DNA from: Bombardia bombarda
Taxonomy: Eukaryota > Ascomycota > Sordariomycetes > Sordariales > Lasiosphaeriaceae
NCBI GenBank assembly: GCA_030512295.1
Contig: JAULSR010000002.1
Location: 5,084,001 to 5,148,000, forward strand
Length of the DNA stretch: 64,000 bases
Direction: 5' to 3'
In this document: positions 22,401 to 35,343 of the stretch, one piece after another
Layout: every line of letters begins with the position of its first letter
Position numbering within the stretch: position 1 is the first letter of the stretch
Notes under the pieces: model-generated
Told to the model about the DNA's origin: nothing
Database searches by the model: none
What the model saw: only the letters and a program-made list of their open reading frames with translations
Translations under genes and position numbers: made by a program

Positions 22401-25400
22401 GCCCGCCGATAAAAGAGGTATCAAGCTTGATTTGTCCGGCATCTGGGCCGAGGTCGATCAGGTAGAAGCACATGGACTTTTCTTCCTTTGCTCGCAGTCT
22501 CGGCGCGTTCGATACTACGCTATCAATGTTCTACGGTTGATCACCGAGTTCGATACGGCCCTAAGGAAGTCGAGCGGCCGAGAAAAAGACACGACAAGAC
22601 TGATAGATATTCTCGAAAACGATTCTATGCAGGTCATGAATTTCAAGGACGAACACCTTTCTGTCGCTGAACGCAGTAGGTTACAGCGAGGCATGCAGAA
22701 TACCAACAATCAGGGTGCTCTCATTGAGCTCTGTACCAGCGACGTATCTTACGACACGACGCTCTGGTTCAAGATATTTCCCAATTTCGTACGGATCGCA
22801 TACGACAAATGCCCCTTCACCATCACTATCGGCCGTGATCTCATCTGCAACCGAATCCTTCAGATGTATAAAGCGATTACGATACTATCCGAGCCTTCTC
22901 GAGGACTATATTACGGGTCTGACCCTGGTAGCGCGCGTCTGACCGGCAGAACCCCAACTACACAGCCTGAGGTACTTGTAGAGCAATGGAAGCTATACCT
23001 AGTTTTTGCCTGTACGACGCTTGCGGACCCTGGCAACATTCAGGGGAACGCTCAGAATGGACGGAGGGGGTCAAAGTCGGTGTCGGCTGCGGATAAGATC
23101 GTGTCGGCGCGGACCTTGTTCAAGTATTTGAACCCTCTTCTCTCGGTCTCGTCGCCTTCTGTCAGAGACGCTGTTGTTGTCGCAATGGGCTCCATCAACA
23201 TTCATATTTATCGCACATTACTCGAGGAGCTACAGGGGCATGTCTCGCGGTGTAATGACGAGGCCCGGGAACGAATACATCAACGAAGCAATAGCAGCCC
23301 GCGCCGAAATCCCAAGATGGATCTGCTGCGGACTGAGATCACGCATGTGTATAAGTTGACATCTCACTTCTTGAAACTTCTCGAGGTTTACCAGGACGAC
23401 TGGGTCCTGAGCAACCTTGTGGCGTACGCGAAGGACCTGAAGCTATTCCTCATGGACAGCGAAGTTCAAATGGACTGGGAGTTTCAAAAGCTGAGGCGAC
23501 ATTACTGTGGCCTTATGGAAGAGCTTTTTGAAGGCATTAACAGGACCAAAGACCCATCCCGATGGATGACGTTTGAGTCCAGAAAGTCTTCTTTTGCTTT
23601 GATGGAAGACTGGTGCGGTTTTTCTCCCAACCAATCCCAGATCCGGCAGAGGGAAGACAACATGAGACAATCCCTGATAGATCAACAAAACGCCGGTGAG
23701 CGCGGAACTCTGACCGCAGCGATGGAGATTGAGAAAAGAAATCTCCGGACGGCCGCTTTGAGTGCAATGGCAGCTCTTTGCGGCGGCCCTATCAGCGTCG
23801 CCACCGAGAGCGGATCATCACTTCAGTTCGACGTTCGGCGAATGCTCGCATGGATCGAGGCTATTTTCAACTCTGGAAGTGACCGGATGAACGTTATTGG
23901 AAGGCGAGCGCTCAAGAACCTGATAGTCCATAATCAGGAATATCCGTACCTGCTTGAGCACTGTATCGTAAGGTGCTACCTCGCCGAGATTCCCAAAGTT
24001 CTTGAGAGCTACTTCACTGTAGTAACAGAAGTTCTCTTAGAACGTATTGACTACCCCTGTCCGTTTTGGAGGCTTCTTGGCCTCTGCCTCTTCACGCTGG
24101 GTAATGACCAGAGTGAGATCAGGTCCAAGTCAGCCCATGTTCTCAGAGCGCTTGAGGAGAGGCAGCAGCAGGCCAGGAGCTCCAAGATCCAAGACTTCGA
24201 CATTAGCATTTCTGACAAGACTAAGGCGGTCTATAAGCTTGCCCAATTCGAGATATCCAAAAGACTAGCAAAGCAGCATACGGAGCTGGCGTTCCACATA
24301 TTTTCGGAGTTCACATTTTACTTCAAGGACCTCCAGTCCGCTGCGCAGAGAAACGTAGTCGCCGTTATTCTTCCCTGGATCCAATCCATTGAGCTGAAGG
24401 TTGATCCTAATGGCGGCCCGATCGCGCAGTCCTATGTCCTGCTGGCTAACCTTCTTGAAATAACTATCAAATCGAGCGCTGCCCTGCACAACGAGGTGCA
24501 GGCATTATGGCAGGCTTTGGCAACCGGCCCCCATCCGGGCAATGTCAGACTTGTTCTAGACTTCATCATGTCTCTTTGCCTAGAGCGGAGAGAGCAAAAC
24601 TTTGTCGAGTATGCCAAGCAAATCGTTGTCTTCCTTGCGAGCACTAACAGCACACCTGGCAACAAAGTGGTGGAATTTCTCCTCCTTCAGATTACCCCTA
24701 AGGCCATGGTCCCCAACGAAAAGCGTGAGGCGGTACCGCCTCCGCCCGACACCAGCACAATGCCTTACTGTGCCGATCTTTCCGAAGTCCTCCCTGTTGG
24801 CACAAAGCAAACAGGCTATTCGCTCGGGCAACTTTCGCTCATATTGTTGGTAGACCTCATGGTGGCTCCTGTCAGTCTTGTTCCCGATAACGTGCCCGTT
24901 TTGCTCCAGGTGGTTACAGGTCTGTGGGACCACTATACGGCTCTCGTTCAAGAGCAGGCTCGGGAAATGCTTGTTCATCTTATTCACGAGCTCGTTATCT
25001 CGAGACTAGATGATAATACTCCTACAGTAACCAGGACATCCATTGAGGGCTTGATTGATGCCATTCGTCGCCATGACCGGTCAGTTGTGTGGGGATACGA
25101 GGACAGCAATGGCAAGGTCGACAGCCATGATAACAAGGTGCCTCCCAGCATGGAATACCTTACGACCGAGGTCGTGAAGACATTTGAAATAACATTCCCG
25201 GGTATCAAAGATCAGTGGGGGAGGTTATCACTCACCTGGGCAACTTCGTGTCCCGTCAGACATCTTGCATGTCGATCTTTTCAGATATTTAGATGTATCC
25301 TGACATCACCCGACCAATACATGCTCGGAGATATGCTGGTCCGATTGTCCAATACTATTGCCGACGAGAAAACCGATATCCAGACGTTTTCCATGGAGAT

Positions 25401-27173
25401 TCTGACAACCCTCAAGACTCTGATCACGAAGCTTAGCGCCGAGAAGCTCTTGACCTTTCCCCAGCTCTTCTGGACCATGTGCGCCTGCCTAGAGTCTATC
25501 AACGAATGCGAATTTTTGGAGGCGGTTGAGATGCTCAACGTATATTTGGACAAAGTAGACTTTTACGCGCCCGCCGTTCGGAGATTGTTGCTTGATGGTC
25601 AGCCTCCAAGGTGGGATGGTCACTTCGAGGGCCTGCAGCCGCTACTGTACAAAGGCTTACGGTCATCTGCATGTCTTGACTTAACACTCAACACGCTGGA
25701 GAAGCTCATCCAGTTAGAGACTGATCCTTTGATCGGCGAGAACGACCGCCTATTCTTCACCATTCTGGCCAACCTCCCACGCATATTACATTCAATGGAC
25801 CAGGAATCAGAAGACGTGGGCGCAGTGCAGATTGTAGGGGTATTGAGTACTATCGCAGAATACAACGGCCTGAAGAGCGTTTCCACTGTTTTGGAGACTT
25901 ATCTTGAAGCGTTGGAACCTGGGGGGAAATTTCCGTTGCAGGACAACTTTATCGCAAACCTCTTTTTAGCCTTGCGGAGCTCGTTTTCGCCTGATCTTGA
26001 TTTCCGGATGCTCACTATGCTGATGGGCTTCTTAACAAATGCAACCTCGTGGGTCAAGATCAAGACGATGCGAATACTTCGTGTCATGATTCGCGGCGTG
26101 GATATGAAGAAGCCAGAGATTGCCTCGCACGGCTCGGACATGATCTCCCCCTTCTCCGCCTGCTTCAGACAGAATACTGCATGGAGGCCCTAGAAGTCCT
26201 GGACAACATCATGACAATGTCTGGATCATCAATGGACAAGCATCACCTGCGCATGAGCATGACGCGCTCTACATCAAAGGCTATTCGGAAAGAGTACGAG
26301 CATACAGAGAGCTTGTTTGGCATCCCAGAGGCGTCGGGATGGGCGGTGCCCATGCCAGCAAGGAAGACTAAATTGACCAGGGCAAACATCCACGCGGCGT
26401 TCTCTATGTGCCAGAGCGCTGAGGGTATCGTTACTGAGACGGCCCCGACGCCCGAGGTTGAGTTCCATGCAGACGAGTTCCCGTACGGATACTTCCATAC
26501 CTCGGACAGGGCAGACACCATGATGTCGGACGATGTGCGTGGCGATGTGCCCATGGGCGATCTCATATCGAAGCTCGACAGCCTGGATGACTTCTTTGAC
26601 GATCTGTCGACCAGCCCTCCAAGCGATGGGAGGTCGTCTAAGACCATCACCGAGTTCTCCCCAGATACGTTTGAGCCGGGGGCGCAGCTGTACGACGAAC
26701 AGATACTGCCCATCTTACACCAGGCATCCAGCAACATCTCGTTCCAGAACGGGTTCGCCGACAGGCCGTCACTGCTCCCGCGGGAGGGTGGTCTGGCCAA
26801 CACCATGAACCCCGGCGCTTTCAACGTCGGCAGCTTGACGGTATCTACCCGGCCTGGTCTCCACGCACGGTCTATCACGTCTCCGTCGGCCCCGGCGTCG
26901 TACCACGCCCAGATGATTGGCGACTTCACGTCGGACGATGAATTCCACGAGGATGTGTTTTCCGACGGCGACGATGAGCGGCCGAACACGAGCAATGGGG
27001 GTGGAGGAGGGGGAGGAGAGGGCTCCTTCTTCCTCGAGAACATGATCAAGCCGCTGGCGCAGGGCGCCCGGTCTCGCGTGAGGAGGATGACGGGCAGTCG
27101 GGCATCACGAGATGAGAGGTATCCCATCTCCCCGCAGGTGCCGAGGGTTCCTAATTTCTTTTTGTCGCCACAA

Positions 27174-27204
<31 letters not shown>

Positions 27205-27236
27205 GACCGCAGACATCGAGTGGGGATATGGTATGA
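19495..27236 (+). CDS. pag1: Cell morphogenesis protein PAG1 (Furry/Mor2/Tao3 family), frame broken near the end
   Basis: Furry-family proteins are giant HEAT/ARM-like scaffolds of the NDR-kinase (RAM/MOR) pathway controlling polarised growth and septation. The frame is open without introns from ATG 19495 to a stop ending at 26193, then the family sequence continues in another frame from about 26150 to 27236. Inserting one base in the C5 run at 26147-26151 would restore ISPLLRLLQTEYCMEALEVL and give about 2,580 residues, normal for moulds. A disordered N-terminus (about 1-230) is followed by the N-terminal, central and C-terminal MOR2-PAG1 regions and an acidic, Ser-rich tail with a Gln-10 run. 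The start is uncertain: GCTAACCGCTACAG directly after the ATG looks like a branch site plus acceptor, so an upstream exon may supply the true N-terminus. Assembly error is likelier than a real mutation. Confidence 0.9.
26147..26151 (+). other. C5 homopolymer at the PAG1 frame break
   Basis: Reading the upstream frame through this run leads to a stop after 14 further codons; reading with one more C continues the conserved Furry C-terminal region. It is a typical site for a homopolymer length error. Confidence 0.8.
27177..27204 (+). repeat. CAG/CAA run encoding poly-Gln in PAG1
   Basis: A near-pure CAG run encodes about ten glutamines close to the C-terminus of PAG1. Confidence 0.85.
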
Positions 27237-27904
27237 TAGAAATCTGGTATTTGAAGGAAGGGTTGGGGCGGTTGGCTAATACGTGTCTGTTATTTGTGTT
27301 GTGATATGAATGGCCCGGCTTTTCTCAGTAAGGACCGACAACTTACGTCGAAATCTAACGGGAGCTAAGTAGCTTTATTCAATCTTTCATGACACCAAGG
27401 AGTGCAACGAACTTAAAGAAGGACATATGGGAGATTTACATGGACCTAGTCTAGTGGGCGTTGGTTGAATAATGAAAGTGGTTGGTTCGAATAGGAGAAA
27501 GGGGCAAAGAAGGGTGGGTTGGTACTTAGGCAGGCAGGCGGTTAGGAAGGTGGGAAGGTGGAAATGAAGAAGATACGAAATGATGGATATACTTGTAAAT
27601 GAATGGGGTTTATAGCCTGGAGTGAATGGGTTGGTTGGTAAGTAAAGAAGGTAGTTAGGTATTTATGTGCAGGGAAATAAGTAGGTAGGTAGGTATTGAT
27701 TTACTGGTTGGTGGTACTTACTTATTTGCCATTAGCTACATGTGTATTTCTATTGATTTTCATTTTTTCTCTGTGGCTGTCTAGGGAAGCCAAAAATGGG
27801 AAGCAAAGACATGATGTGGTTTTCTTTGATACATCAAAAATAAAAAACAGTTCCTTTCCCCATGATAATGGGGATGTGGACAGAAGACAAAAAGAGAAAA
27901 GTGT
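27237..27904. other. PAG1 3' flank, no gene seen
   Basis: The region is G-rich on the plus strand with GGTTGG and TAGGTAGG repeats near 27470-27710, probably 3' UTR and downstream spacer. No gene is visible. Confidence 0.5.
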
Positions 27905-27993
27905 GCGGTTTATGTGGATCGAACACATGACCTTCAGATTAAGGAATGAAGTATGACTTCAGTCTGACGCTCTCCCAACTGAGCTAAACCCGC
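27905..27993 (-). tRNA. tRNA-Phe(GAA) with a 17-nt intron
   Basis: On the minus strand the sequence starts GCGGGTTTAGCTCAGTTGGG, matching the acceptor and D arm of eukaryotic tRNA-Phe. The anticodon stem TCAGA/TCTGA encloses CTGAAG...A, giving anticodon GAA, with an insertion of 17 nt one base 3' of the anticodon, the canonical position for nuclear tRNA introns. The T arm is ATGTG-TTCGATC-CACAT. The A box and B box are therefore intact. The acceptor stem pairs at six of seven positions; position 5 against 68 reads G against A. The discriminator base is A. Confidence 0.95.
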
Positions 27994-28354
27994 TTCTGTT
28001 CATGTGTTAAATGCCGCAAAATTGCTACCCATATTGGATCGAGAGGGAAATAGTTTTTTTTTTCTTTAAACCGACAGAGAGTGGAGTTTGATGCTGCAGT
28101 GCTCTCTTTTACCCCGCTGCGTAACCCAATTCTAACGAACGGCGCCATCCATGTCGTTTGGTTTTAAGCTTATCGGTCCGCTAGGACGCGATAGGTAGGC
28201 GGTAGGGAGGGGCAGGACCGAAGTTGAGGGACGAAATTCCCAGAGGATTAATTGTTACTGGGGCCCGGAGCTGGAGCTGGATGGATCTCTGGGATGCGCC
28301 AGGGAAAAAGAACGGCGTCGTCGAACAAAACACATTTTATCTCAACAAAAAATC
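27994..28354. other. Spacer between tRNA-Phe and URB1
   Basis: This 361-base stretch should hold the upstream region of both the tRNA (minus) and URB1 (plus). A T11-type run lies near 28054-28064. No gene is visible. Confidence 0.5.
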
Positions 28355-31300
28355 ATGGGGAAACGTAATTCACGCGCAGGCGACCTCGGCGGTGGCCCGC
28401 GGAAACGACAGAGAATTGTGCACGAGGCGCCGACGGCAGAAGAGATCCACGCCAGTCGCCAGCTCTTCCAACTGCTCGCCTTCGACCAGGACTCGACACG
28501 CGCAAGACATGGTTCGTTGTTGTTAGAGTCTTCATATAATCCCTAAATCACTAACCAATAATAGGCCTCCAATCTTTCAAACTCTTTCTCGACGCACTAC
28601 TTGCCCGCGGCGACGGCCATGAGAACCGCTTCCGAATCCTCCAGGACTTTCTCCAGGTCGCCCAGCCCTCCGAGGGCGAGGGCGGCGGCGACGAGAACCG
28701 CATCTACCTTCCCGATATTTTCCAGACATGGAGCCACCACGCCCAAGTCGGCAACGACAACATCTTGTCCGCCGTGCCTGTCGTCCTTGCCCTGCTCCTC
28801 AAGATGCTCTCGCAAACGCTCGAGATGGTCCCCTTCGGCCTGGGCGTCTGCAGGACCCTTCTTCAGAAACGCCAGCTGGAGCTCATCTCTCGGAACTTGT
28901 CGGCCGAGAAGGGCAAGGCCTTTATAATATCTCCGACCCTGCGCATGTTGAGAGAGGCCATCTGCTTTGACGGCGGTGCCATCGCGAGGCCCATATTTAG
29001 AGCAAGGGCTTTGGCGCTCAAGTCGCTGGCCCGGAATATGGGCATCGTTCACGCTGGGGAGGAAAGCGAGGAGGCTTCCAAAACGCCCTCTGTTCGCACA
29101 AATGCTGTTCTGTTCCTGCTGAGGGCACTGAAGTTCCTTCACCCAGAAGCTAAGAGGGAGCTGCTCTCCCAGCGCGACATTGTCGCGTCGCTTACACGAG
29201 ATATCAAGCAGGACCCCGCCTACTTGGTAGTGGAGATTTTGAACGGACTTCGAGATCACGTTCTTCTAGATGACAAGGTCCAGCGCGATGCTAAGTCCAA
29301 CCTGCTCAACGCGGCCACTCTCATCCGCATCTCATCCTTGTACTACTACCGCCATGTCATACCAGAGGGCAGCGACTTGCCCTCCATCCCCGACGCTGCT
29401 CATGACTTTCTAGTTACTGCATGCACAACCCCGTCTTGCGGTGTGCTGCGGCAGGACTCGGGGCTCTATCCTCGGGAAACAGACCCAGATGCCGCCGTGC
29501 CGAGCGCTGAGCTCGACGAGTTGGGCTTGGAGGCCATTGTCTGGATGAACAGATTCAAGAACGAGGTGCCAGTCAGGAATTATGTCTTGTCTAACTTCTT
29601 GCAAAACTTGCGCCCGTGGTCAAGTGTCAAACAAAACGAGCTTGTCACGGCCATCTTCAAGGTTGCCCCTGAGCTGGTTGCTGATTTCTTCATCAACAAC
29701 AAGTCGTTTACCTTTGAGCCAAAGCTGTCTGCCACGTGGATTGGATACGCCGCATTCCTCTTCAATGCCGTAACATTGCCAATTCCAGACAACTTCTGCC
29801 GCACCCCTAGCTTCCTTAAGCTGCCTCCCCCGACCTCCATCCTCATCGACAATATCCTGCCTCTTCCCCTCAATCAAAAAGTTCTTGTTCGCTGCTTAGC
29901 TCACAAGTCCAAGATGGTCTCCTTTTTTGCCACTCGCATTCTGGTTGTTGCGGTCCAGAAACTGGACGCCGCGGTCAAGATGCATCAAGATGCATCACAT
30001 ACCAACAAGGCCCTCTGGACAGAGGCTGCGCGTAGGCTCGTCGATGAGTTCTGTCAAAGAAGTCCCGGTATCAAGGATATGATCAACTCTTACAGATCGA
30101 TAGCCGAGGGTGACATTCTCCACCGCGAGGCGGCAAGTCTGTTGTTGCGCCTTTATTATGAAGTTATACCACAGGTGGCGCTGATGGCCAAATTTGACGT
30201 TTCTCCATTCCTTGAGACAGCGCTCGGGCGGTTATCCAAGCAGCAAATGGACGACCCTCGGGACGTCGCCTTGAACCTCAAAGAGCTTGAGAACTTGCTG
30301 GCTATTGCTGGATACTCTCCTGGTATGCGCTGGTTCTCAGCATCAGAGGTTCTTACACTATCTCCCTTTACAGCACTTCTAAAGGTTTATGTTGATGCTC
30401 CCCACGGTGTTGCGTTGACCAAGATCCGCGAGGTACTCAACTTTGTGGCAGTGGAACAACAGCTGGTGCCGGCACAGGCTGGGCATCCGGGGTTGCTTCC
30501 CCTCCTCGAGGCACTTCAGTCATCAAACAAATCTTCTTCTGGGCTGATTACTTCCCTGTGGCCGTTCTTGGATAACTGCTTGACGCGTTGTGCAACGGCC
30601 CCAATTAAATATCTTGAGACGATGCAGGATATTGTAGAGGAAGCATCCAAAGACTCTGCTACTGGGCTTCCTGGGTCAGTTGTCAGCCCCATTATAGTCG
30701 CTATGCTGGAGCAATTACCATTTGTTACCAAGGCAGCGGATAAGGATGTGCTTAGTTCGCTAGCGAAATTCTTACCGAAATTCCTAAGCCTTTCCGCAGC
30801 TGCTGGCGAAAGCCGGCCCCTGCTTGAGGTTTTGTTGTCGAAAATGTCGGCATATTTTAGCGGCGAATTGAGCCCTCTTTCTAAGGATAAATCCAAGAGC
30901 AAGTCGAGCACACGGACGAGCGAAGAAAGTCTGACCGGAACAACACTGGTATCGGGACTGGACCGCAAAGAAGGGACAACGACAGCTGTCATTAATGATG
31001 ACGAGCTGCGTCAGATTCTTGAAGTCTCAGACAACTTGGAAGCAGATAACTCAGCCCTAGTGAAATGGACAACCAAGACGGCTGATGAGCTTCTTGACGA
31101 GGGTTATGCGGTATCGTTGGTCACCCTGCTTGTGTCGGAGCATGCCAGCATTCGGAAAGAGGCTCTCATCAATATCTTGAAGATGGCAGCAAAGGTGCAG
31201 CAATCAGAGTATGAAGAGAAGGAACAGGTTTGGCTTCTGCTTTCGGAATTGGCCGAAACGGCCAAGGGGCATGTCGATGATGGGCCCTTACCAAGCCCGA

Positions 31301-31845
31301 TTGTCGCCTTCACATGTCATGGCCTCCGAGTGCTGAGGGATCCACTTTCAAGCCTCTATCCGAAGGTTAACGCCTTTCTCACGCACAGTCCGGTGTGGAA
31401 TCTGGACCGTCTTCCACTGGTAGATGAGATTCTCGTAGAGGAGCCCTCTGTGGGCGACTCGTACTACGCGCAGCTCAACTGGCTCCTGTCCTATCTTATC
31501 GACAGTCTGCGCACACCGCAGGACTTGGAGCTGTTCCATAAGAAGCGCGTCCGCGGACCGTTGCTTGAACGTCTACTAGTGCTAGCGAGCAACTCATATA
31601 TGCGCCTGCCGCTGAAGACGCAGATCCTCAGGATACTATACCAAGCGACGAGTGTGGAGGGAGGGAGCACGACCTTGATCACGAGGCTTGGCATTGTGAA
31701 CTGGCTTGAGGCGCGGAGGTCAGCGTGTACTGACGTCGGCGAGGCGGGTCTGTACAGGGCGTTGGAGAGAAGGGTTTGGGAGAGCTGCGATAAGGAAAGG
31801 GTCTCGGCGTGGAGTAAGCAGGGGATTGTTGATATTACGGCTTAG
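28355..31845 (+). CDS. urb1: Ribosome biogenesis protein URB1/NPA1 (nucleolar preribosomal-associated)
   Basis: URB1 is a nucleolar scaffold of very early pre-60S particles, working with Urb2, Nop8 and Dbp6. The model is join(28355..28511, 28565..31845), 1,145 residues, near the length typical of mould homologues and shorter than the yeast protein. The first exon encodes a basic MGKRNSRAG leader with a KRQR nuclear-signal-like patch; a 53-nt intron with a CTAAC branch site follows. The N-terminal Npa1 region covers roughly residues 50-400 (LFLDALLARGDGHENRFRIL, then helical repeats), and the C-terminal NopRA1-like region covers roughly 850-1,100 (NWLLSYLIDSLRTPQDL). The product is largely alpha-helical and Leu-rich, as expected of a HEAT-like scaffold. 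A low-complexity Ser/Lys segment interrupts it at about residues 775-800. No frame defect is seen. Confidence 0.92.
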
Positions 31846-33143
31846 AATAGAATAGGGGCGGGGAAGGGGGTGCATAACAGGCTCCACGTGGAGAGAGTAT
31901 TAAGAAGGCTTGGTCAATACTAGAGCCACTAGATATCTTGAATATACTTATATAATAAGTCATCTATTTACTAAGTTACATACTTACCTATATATTCACC
32001 TACTCGTGTGCTTGACTACCTACCTATAACCCGCGCTTTAACAAGAGATCTATCTCTTTAAGAATCCCTCGTTTCGAACCCTAACCCTGACTCGTGTTTG
32101 CAGAAGAGAAGAAGGAGGTCTTTCTTTATGTGGATAATAAACAGGACCTGATTCGTACAACCAGACCACACTTTTCACATCAAGAATTGAAACTAATGAA
32201 TTAATGGATTGATGAATTTTCGATGTCGTTTCATTTAAACATTAGGATAAGTCTATTAAAATAAGATGTGGCTGGTCTTGGCTGCCGTCCCGAAGAGAAA
32301 GGGGCAGGCAGCATCACAGCGCACTCCCCCTCAGGGCAGCGTGCGTGAGAGCCCGAAGCCTGAAAGCCTGAAGGTCTAACGTCGGGCTACATTAGTGGCT
32401 TGGTACGTGCCTGTTAAGGTGCGGGGCGAATCAATTGTCTTATTCTTGTGGCGACCCGGGGGGCGCTTGGGCCCACTTTGAGCAACTAGAGCCTCCACCT
32501 TCAAAAAGATGATCCTATCCACTAGGTCCCTTTCCAAAGTCACCAAGCCACCAACACCACCAGTCCACCACCGACAGACCGCCCACCTACTACCTACCAC
32601 CACCTGAGCCTTCCTAATTCAGCTGTCGTCTGCACTCACTCTTCCAAGTCGCCTGCTCCCTAGGCTGGGCCTCTCTGCTTTCTGCTGCGCAATCCAAAAA
32701 CCAAACCACCCCATTCTTATCGATTCCATCTGGCTCAGGCAGACAAGCGCCCGACATCGCATTAATCCATTAACCGTCACCGCCCGCGACATAAACGAAT
32801 AGTTTGACGAGTTCTTTGCTCCATCTACCTATCCACCCGCCACTTCATTTGCCAGTTTGCCTTGCAGCTTGTGGTCCTTGATCCGCGCGCGCACCCCATT
32901 TCTGAAATTCAGGCTACCCCCAACTCAAACACGTACTCGCCTCCTCAACACCTGCTCGCCTTTTGCTCAGTCCAATCCCGCCCCGTAACAGAACAACTGC
33001 ACAGCAAGCCTCTCTCTCTCAGACCCTCGCCCGGGTGCGACACTGCGCCCACAATAGAGAATCATCTGCAGCCCTGCCACCCTACGTCGTCGCATGCCGG
33101 CGTAACCTTGACCCTCATCTGGCGGTCGTTACATGACCTGATC
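31846..33143. other. URB1 3' flank and promoter/leader of the 4E-T-like gene
   Basis: The first part, to about 32270, is AT-rich with TACCTACC-type words. The second is C-rich pyrimidine sequence on the plus strand, typical of a mould 5' leader. A 186-codon open frame from about 32862 overlaps the start of the next gene in another frame and has no family features. No separate gene is supported. Confidence 0.5.
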
Positions 33144-35299
33144 ATGGCCGCTCGATACAGTGCAGACTTTCTGCTTCACTTGCGCGACTCGCCATTATGT
33201 GTTAGGCCTGCTGGCCTGCCTCCGGCCGAAGAATGGATGGGGTATGTTATGTTTTATCACCGTGTCTTGCGATGCCGTCTTTCCTATTGTACCGCCCGCA
33301 CAACTACACGCGACCTATCGAAGCTAACCTTTTTCCTACCTGCAGACCCTCACCAGAGGCCTTTCGCAATCAGCCCAAGACCACCATTGATCGTCCCAAA
33401 CCTGGTGAAAGTCTTCTTTTAAACCAGGAGAACCGACGTCCAGCGTTGGACCGCAATGGTTCTCGGAACCTAACAAGTACGCTCTTCTAGCCGGATGGAC
33501 CACAGGTGGCCATAGCCCGGTATAGACCTTTTTGGCTGACCCTTTCAGATCACGAGGAAATCATTCTTGGACCTCCCAAGCCTAGCTTTGCATCAGCGAC
33601 TTCACTACGCAACAGTAAAACCAGCGATGCTGACAAGGGATTGAAGGACTCGGAGCGACAAGACCGAACGGATAGGTTCAGCTTCCGCAGTCGCGTCAAC
33701 GAGCCGGAACTTGCGACCGATCGCTTTAGGGACACCAGAGATGGTCGGACTAACACTTTCCGAAGGCGCGGCGATCAAGATCAAGACAACGAGGGCTGGA
33801 GTACTGTGAAGCCCCGCAAGAGTATCGGTGCCGAGGGCGCTGAACGATTTCACGGGCGCATGGGTACAGCGACAGACCGCTTCGCTGGCCCGAACGAGCG
33901 ACGAGTACGTGACCGAGATGAAAGAGAAACCAGCGACCGGCGCAGCCGCAACATGGACCCTCTCGCGCGAGACAAGGACAGTGAAGAGGTAGACACGACG
34001 CCGCGCAGAAACGGCGTGACCCGTGGCAAGTCTGAGCCGTGGTATAAGGACAACAGCACAAACAATCCTGGCAATACCCCCAGCACTTCAGATGCTCCTC
34101 CCATTTCTCAGCGAGAGCGCATTGACAGGGCCAAGAGCTGGCGAGATCGCGAACCGGACGAGAAGCCGAGCGAAAGACATGTGGATCCACCACCCAAGGA
34201 TAACAGGTCATATGAGCAGCGAAGATGGGACCGCGAGCGTGAACAGCGGAACGAACGTGACCCTGAATGGCTTGATGAGCCTGCAGATGGAAGAACCCAG
34301 GCCCATACTGAAGAGGACTTCAAGAAGTTTATGGAAAGTATGAAGGCAAGCAAAGGAGCTCCATCTAAATCTACCGAGAAAACGCCCATGCTTTTAGAGA
34401 CCCCAGCTCCTGAGCTGGAACAACAAAAGGTTGTCTCGGCGCCGGCTGTCCAGCAAGGCCCGGACAAGTTTTTCGCTGCTTTTGGTGGTGGCAGTCTTGA
34501 TGCCAGCTCGCCAGCCTCTGAATCCAAGGAATCAAGGCACAAAGGCACAAAGCCGTCGAGGTTTATGAGCTTTCTCGCTCCCCAGGAAGAGACGCGTGTT
34601 AAGACAGAACCGCCGACGCCAGCAGCATCTGCGCCTCCTTACAACAATAGCCAAGCTGCTGAAGCACCGCCCAAGAACGAGGCTGAAAAGGAGGCCTTTG
34701 CTCTGCTCATCCAGAAGCTTCAGAGGTCAGGAGTGGGACCGGCGCTGCAGGCCAGTGGTCCGCCACCCCAGTCTCTTGCCAAGCTTTTTGAGCAGCACAC
34801 CAGCCTTCCAGAGCCACAGCAAAAGAGTGCTATCGCCTCTCCAGAGCCTTTCCAGCAATATGGAGGCGACCGACGTGAAGATCCTCGCCTTCGTGCCCCT
34901 CAGCCAAACCAATATCAGCCACAGCAGCTTCAACACCCGCACCAACAGCAAGCCCCTGGTAACGATGCTATCTCGCCCCATCCGATGCCTCCTCCTGGGC
35001 AGCAGCCCCCTCAAGTCAGTCGGCCCGAGCAGACTCTTCAGGATCTGCTCGCACAGCGTCACCATCTGCCCATGCAGAACAACAACAATAACAACAGCAA
35101 CCGAGGGCAGCAGCAGATCAGCCCCGCACTAAACAGCAACACCGAGTTTCTCATGAAGCTTATGCAAAGTCACCCGGACCCACCTCGAACTGAGCAGCTT
35201 CTTGTCAGGATGCCGCAGCCGACCAAACAAGTGTCGTTGGCGAATATTCCCGACCGCGACCAAGACTTCCAGCGGGACCGTAATGGCCCTCAGCGTCAA

Positions 35300-35343
<44 letters not shown>

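Noticed and set aside
26243..27127. 294-codon open frame antisense to the PAG1 tail
   Set aside because: It opposes the conserved PAG1 C-terminus and shows no family features.
32862..33422. 186-codon plus-strand open frame
   Set aside because: It overlaps the first two exons of the 4E-T-like gene and the intron between them, in another frame, without conserved features.
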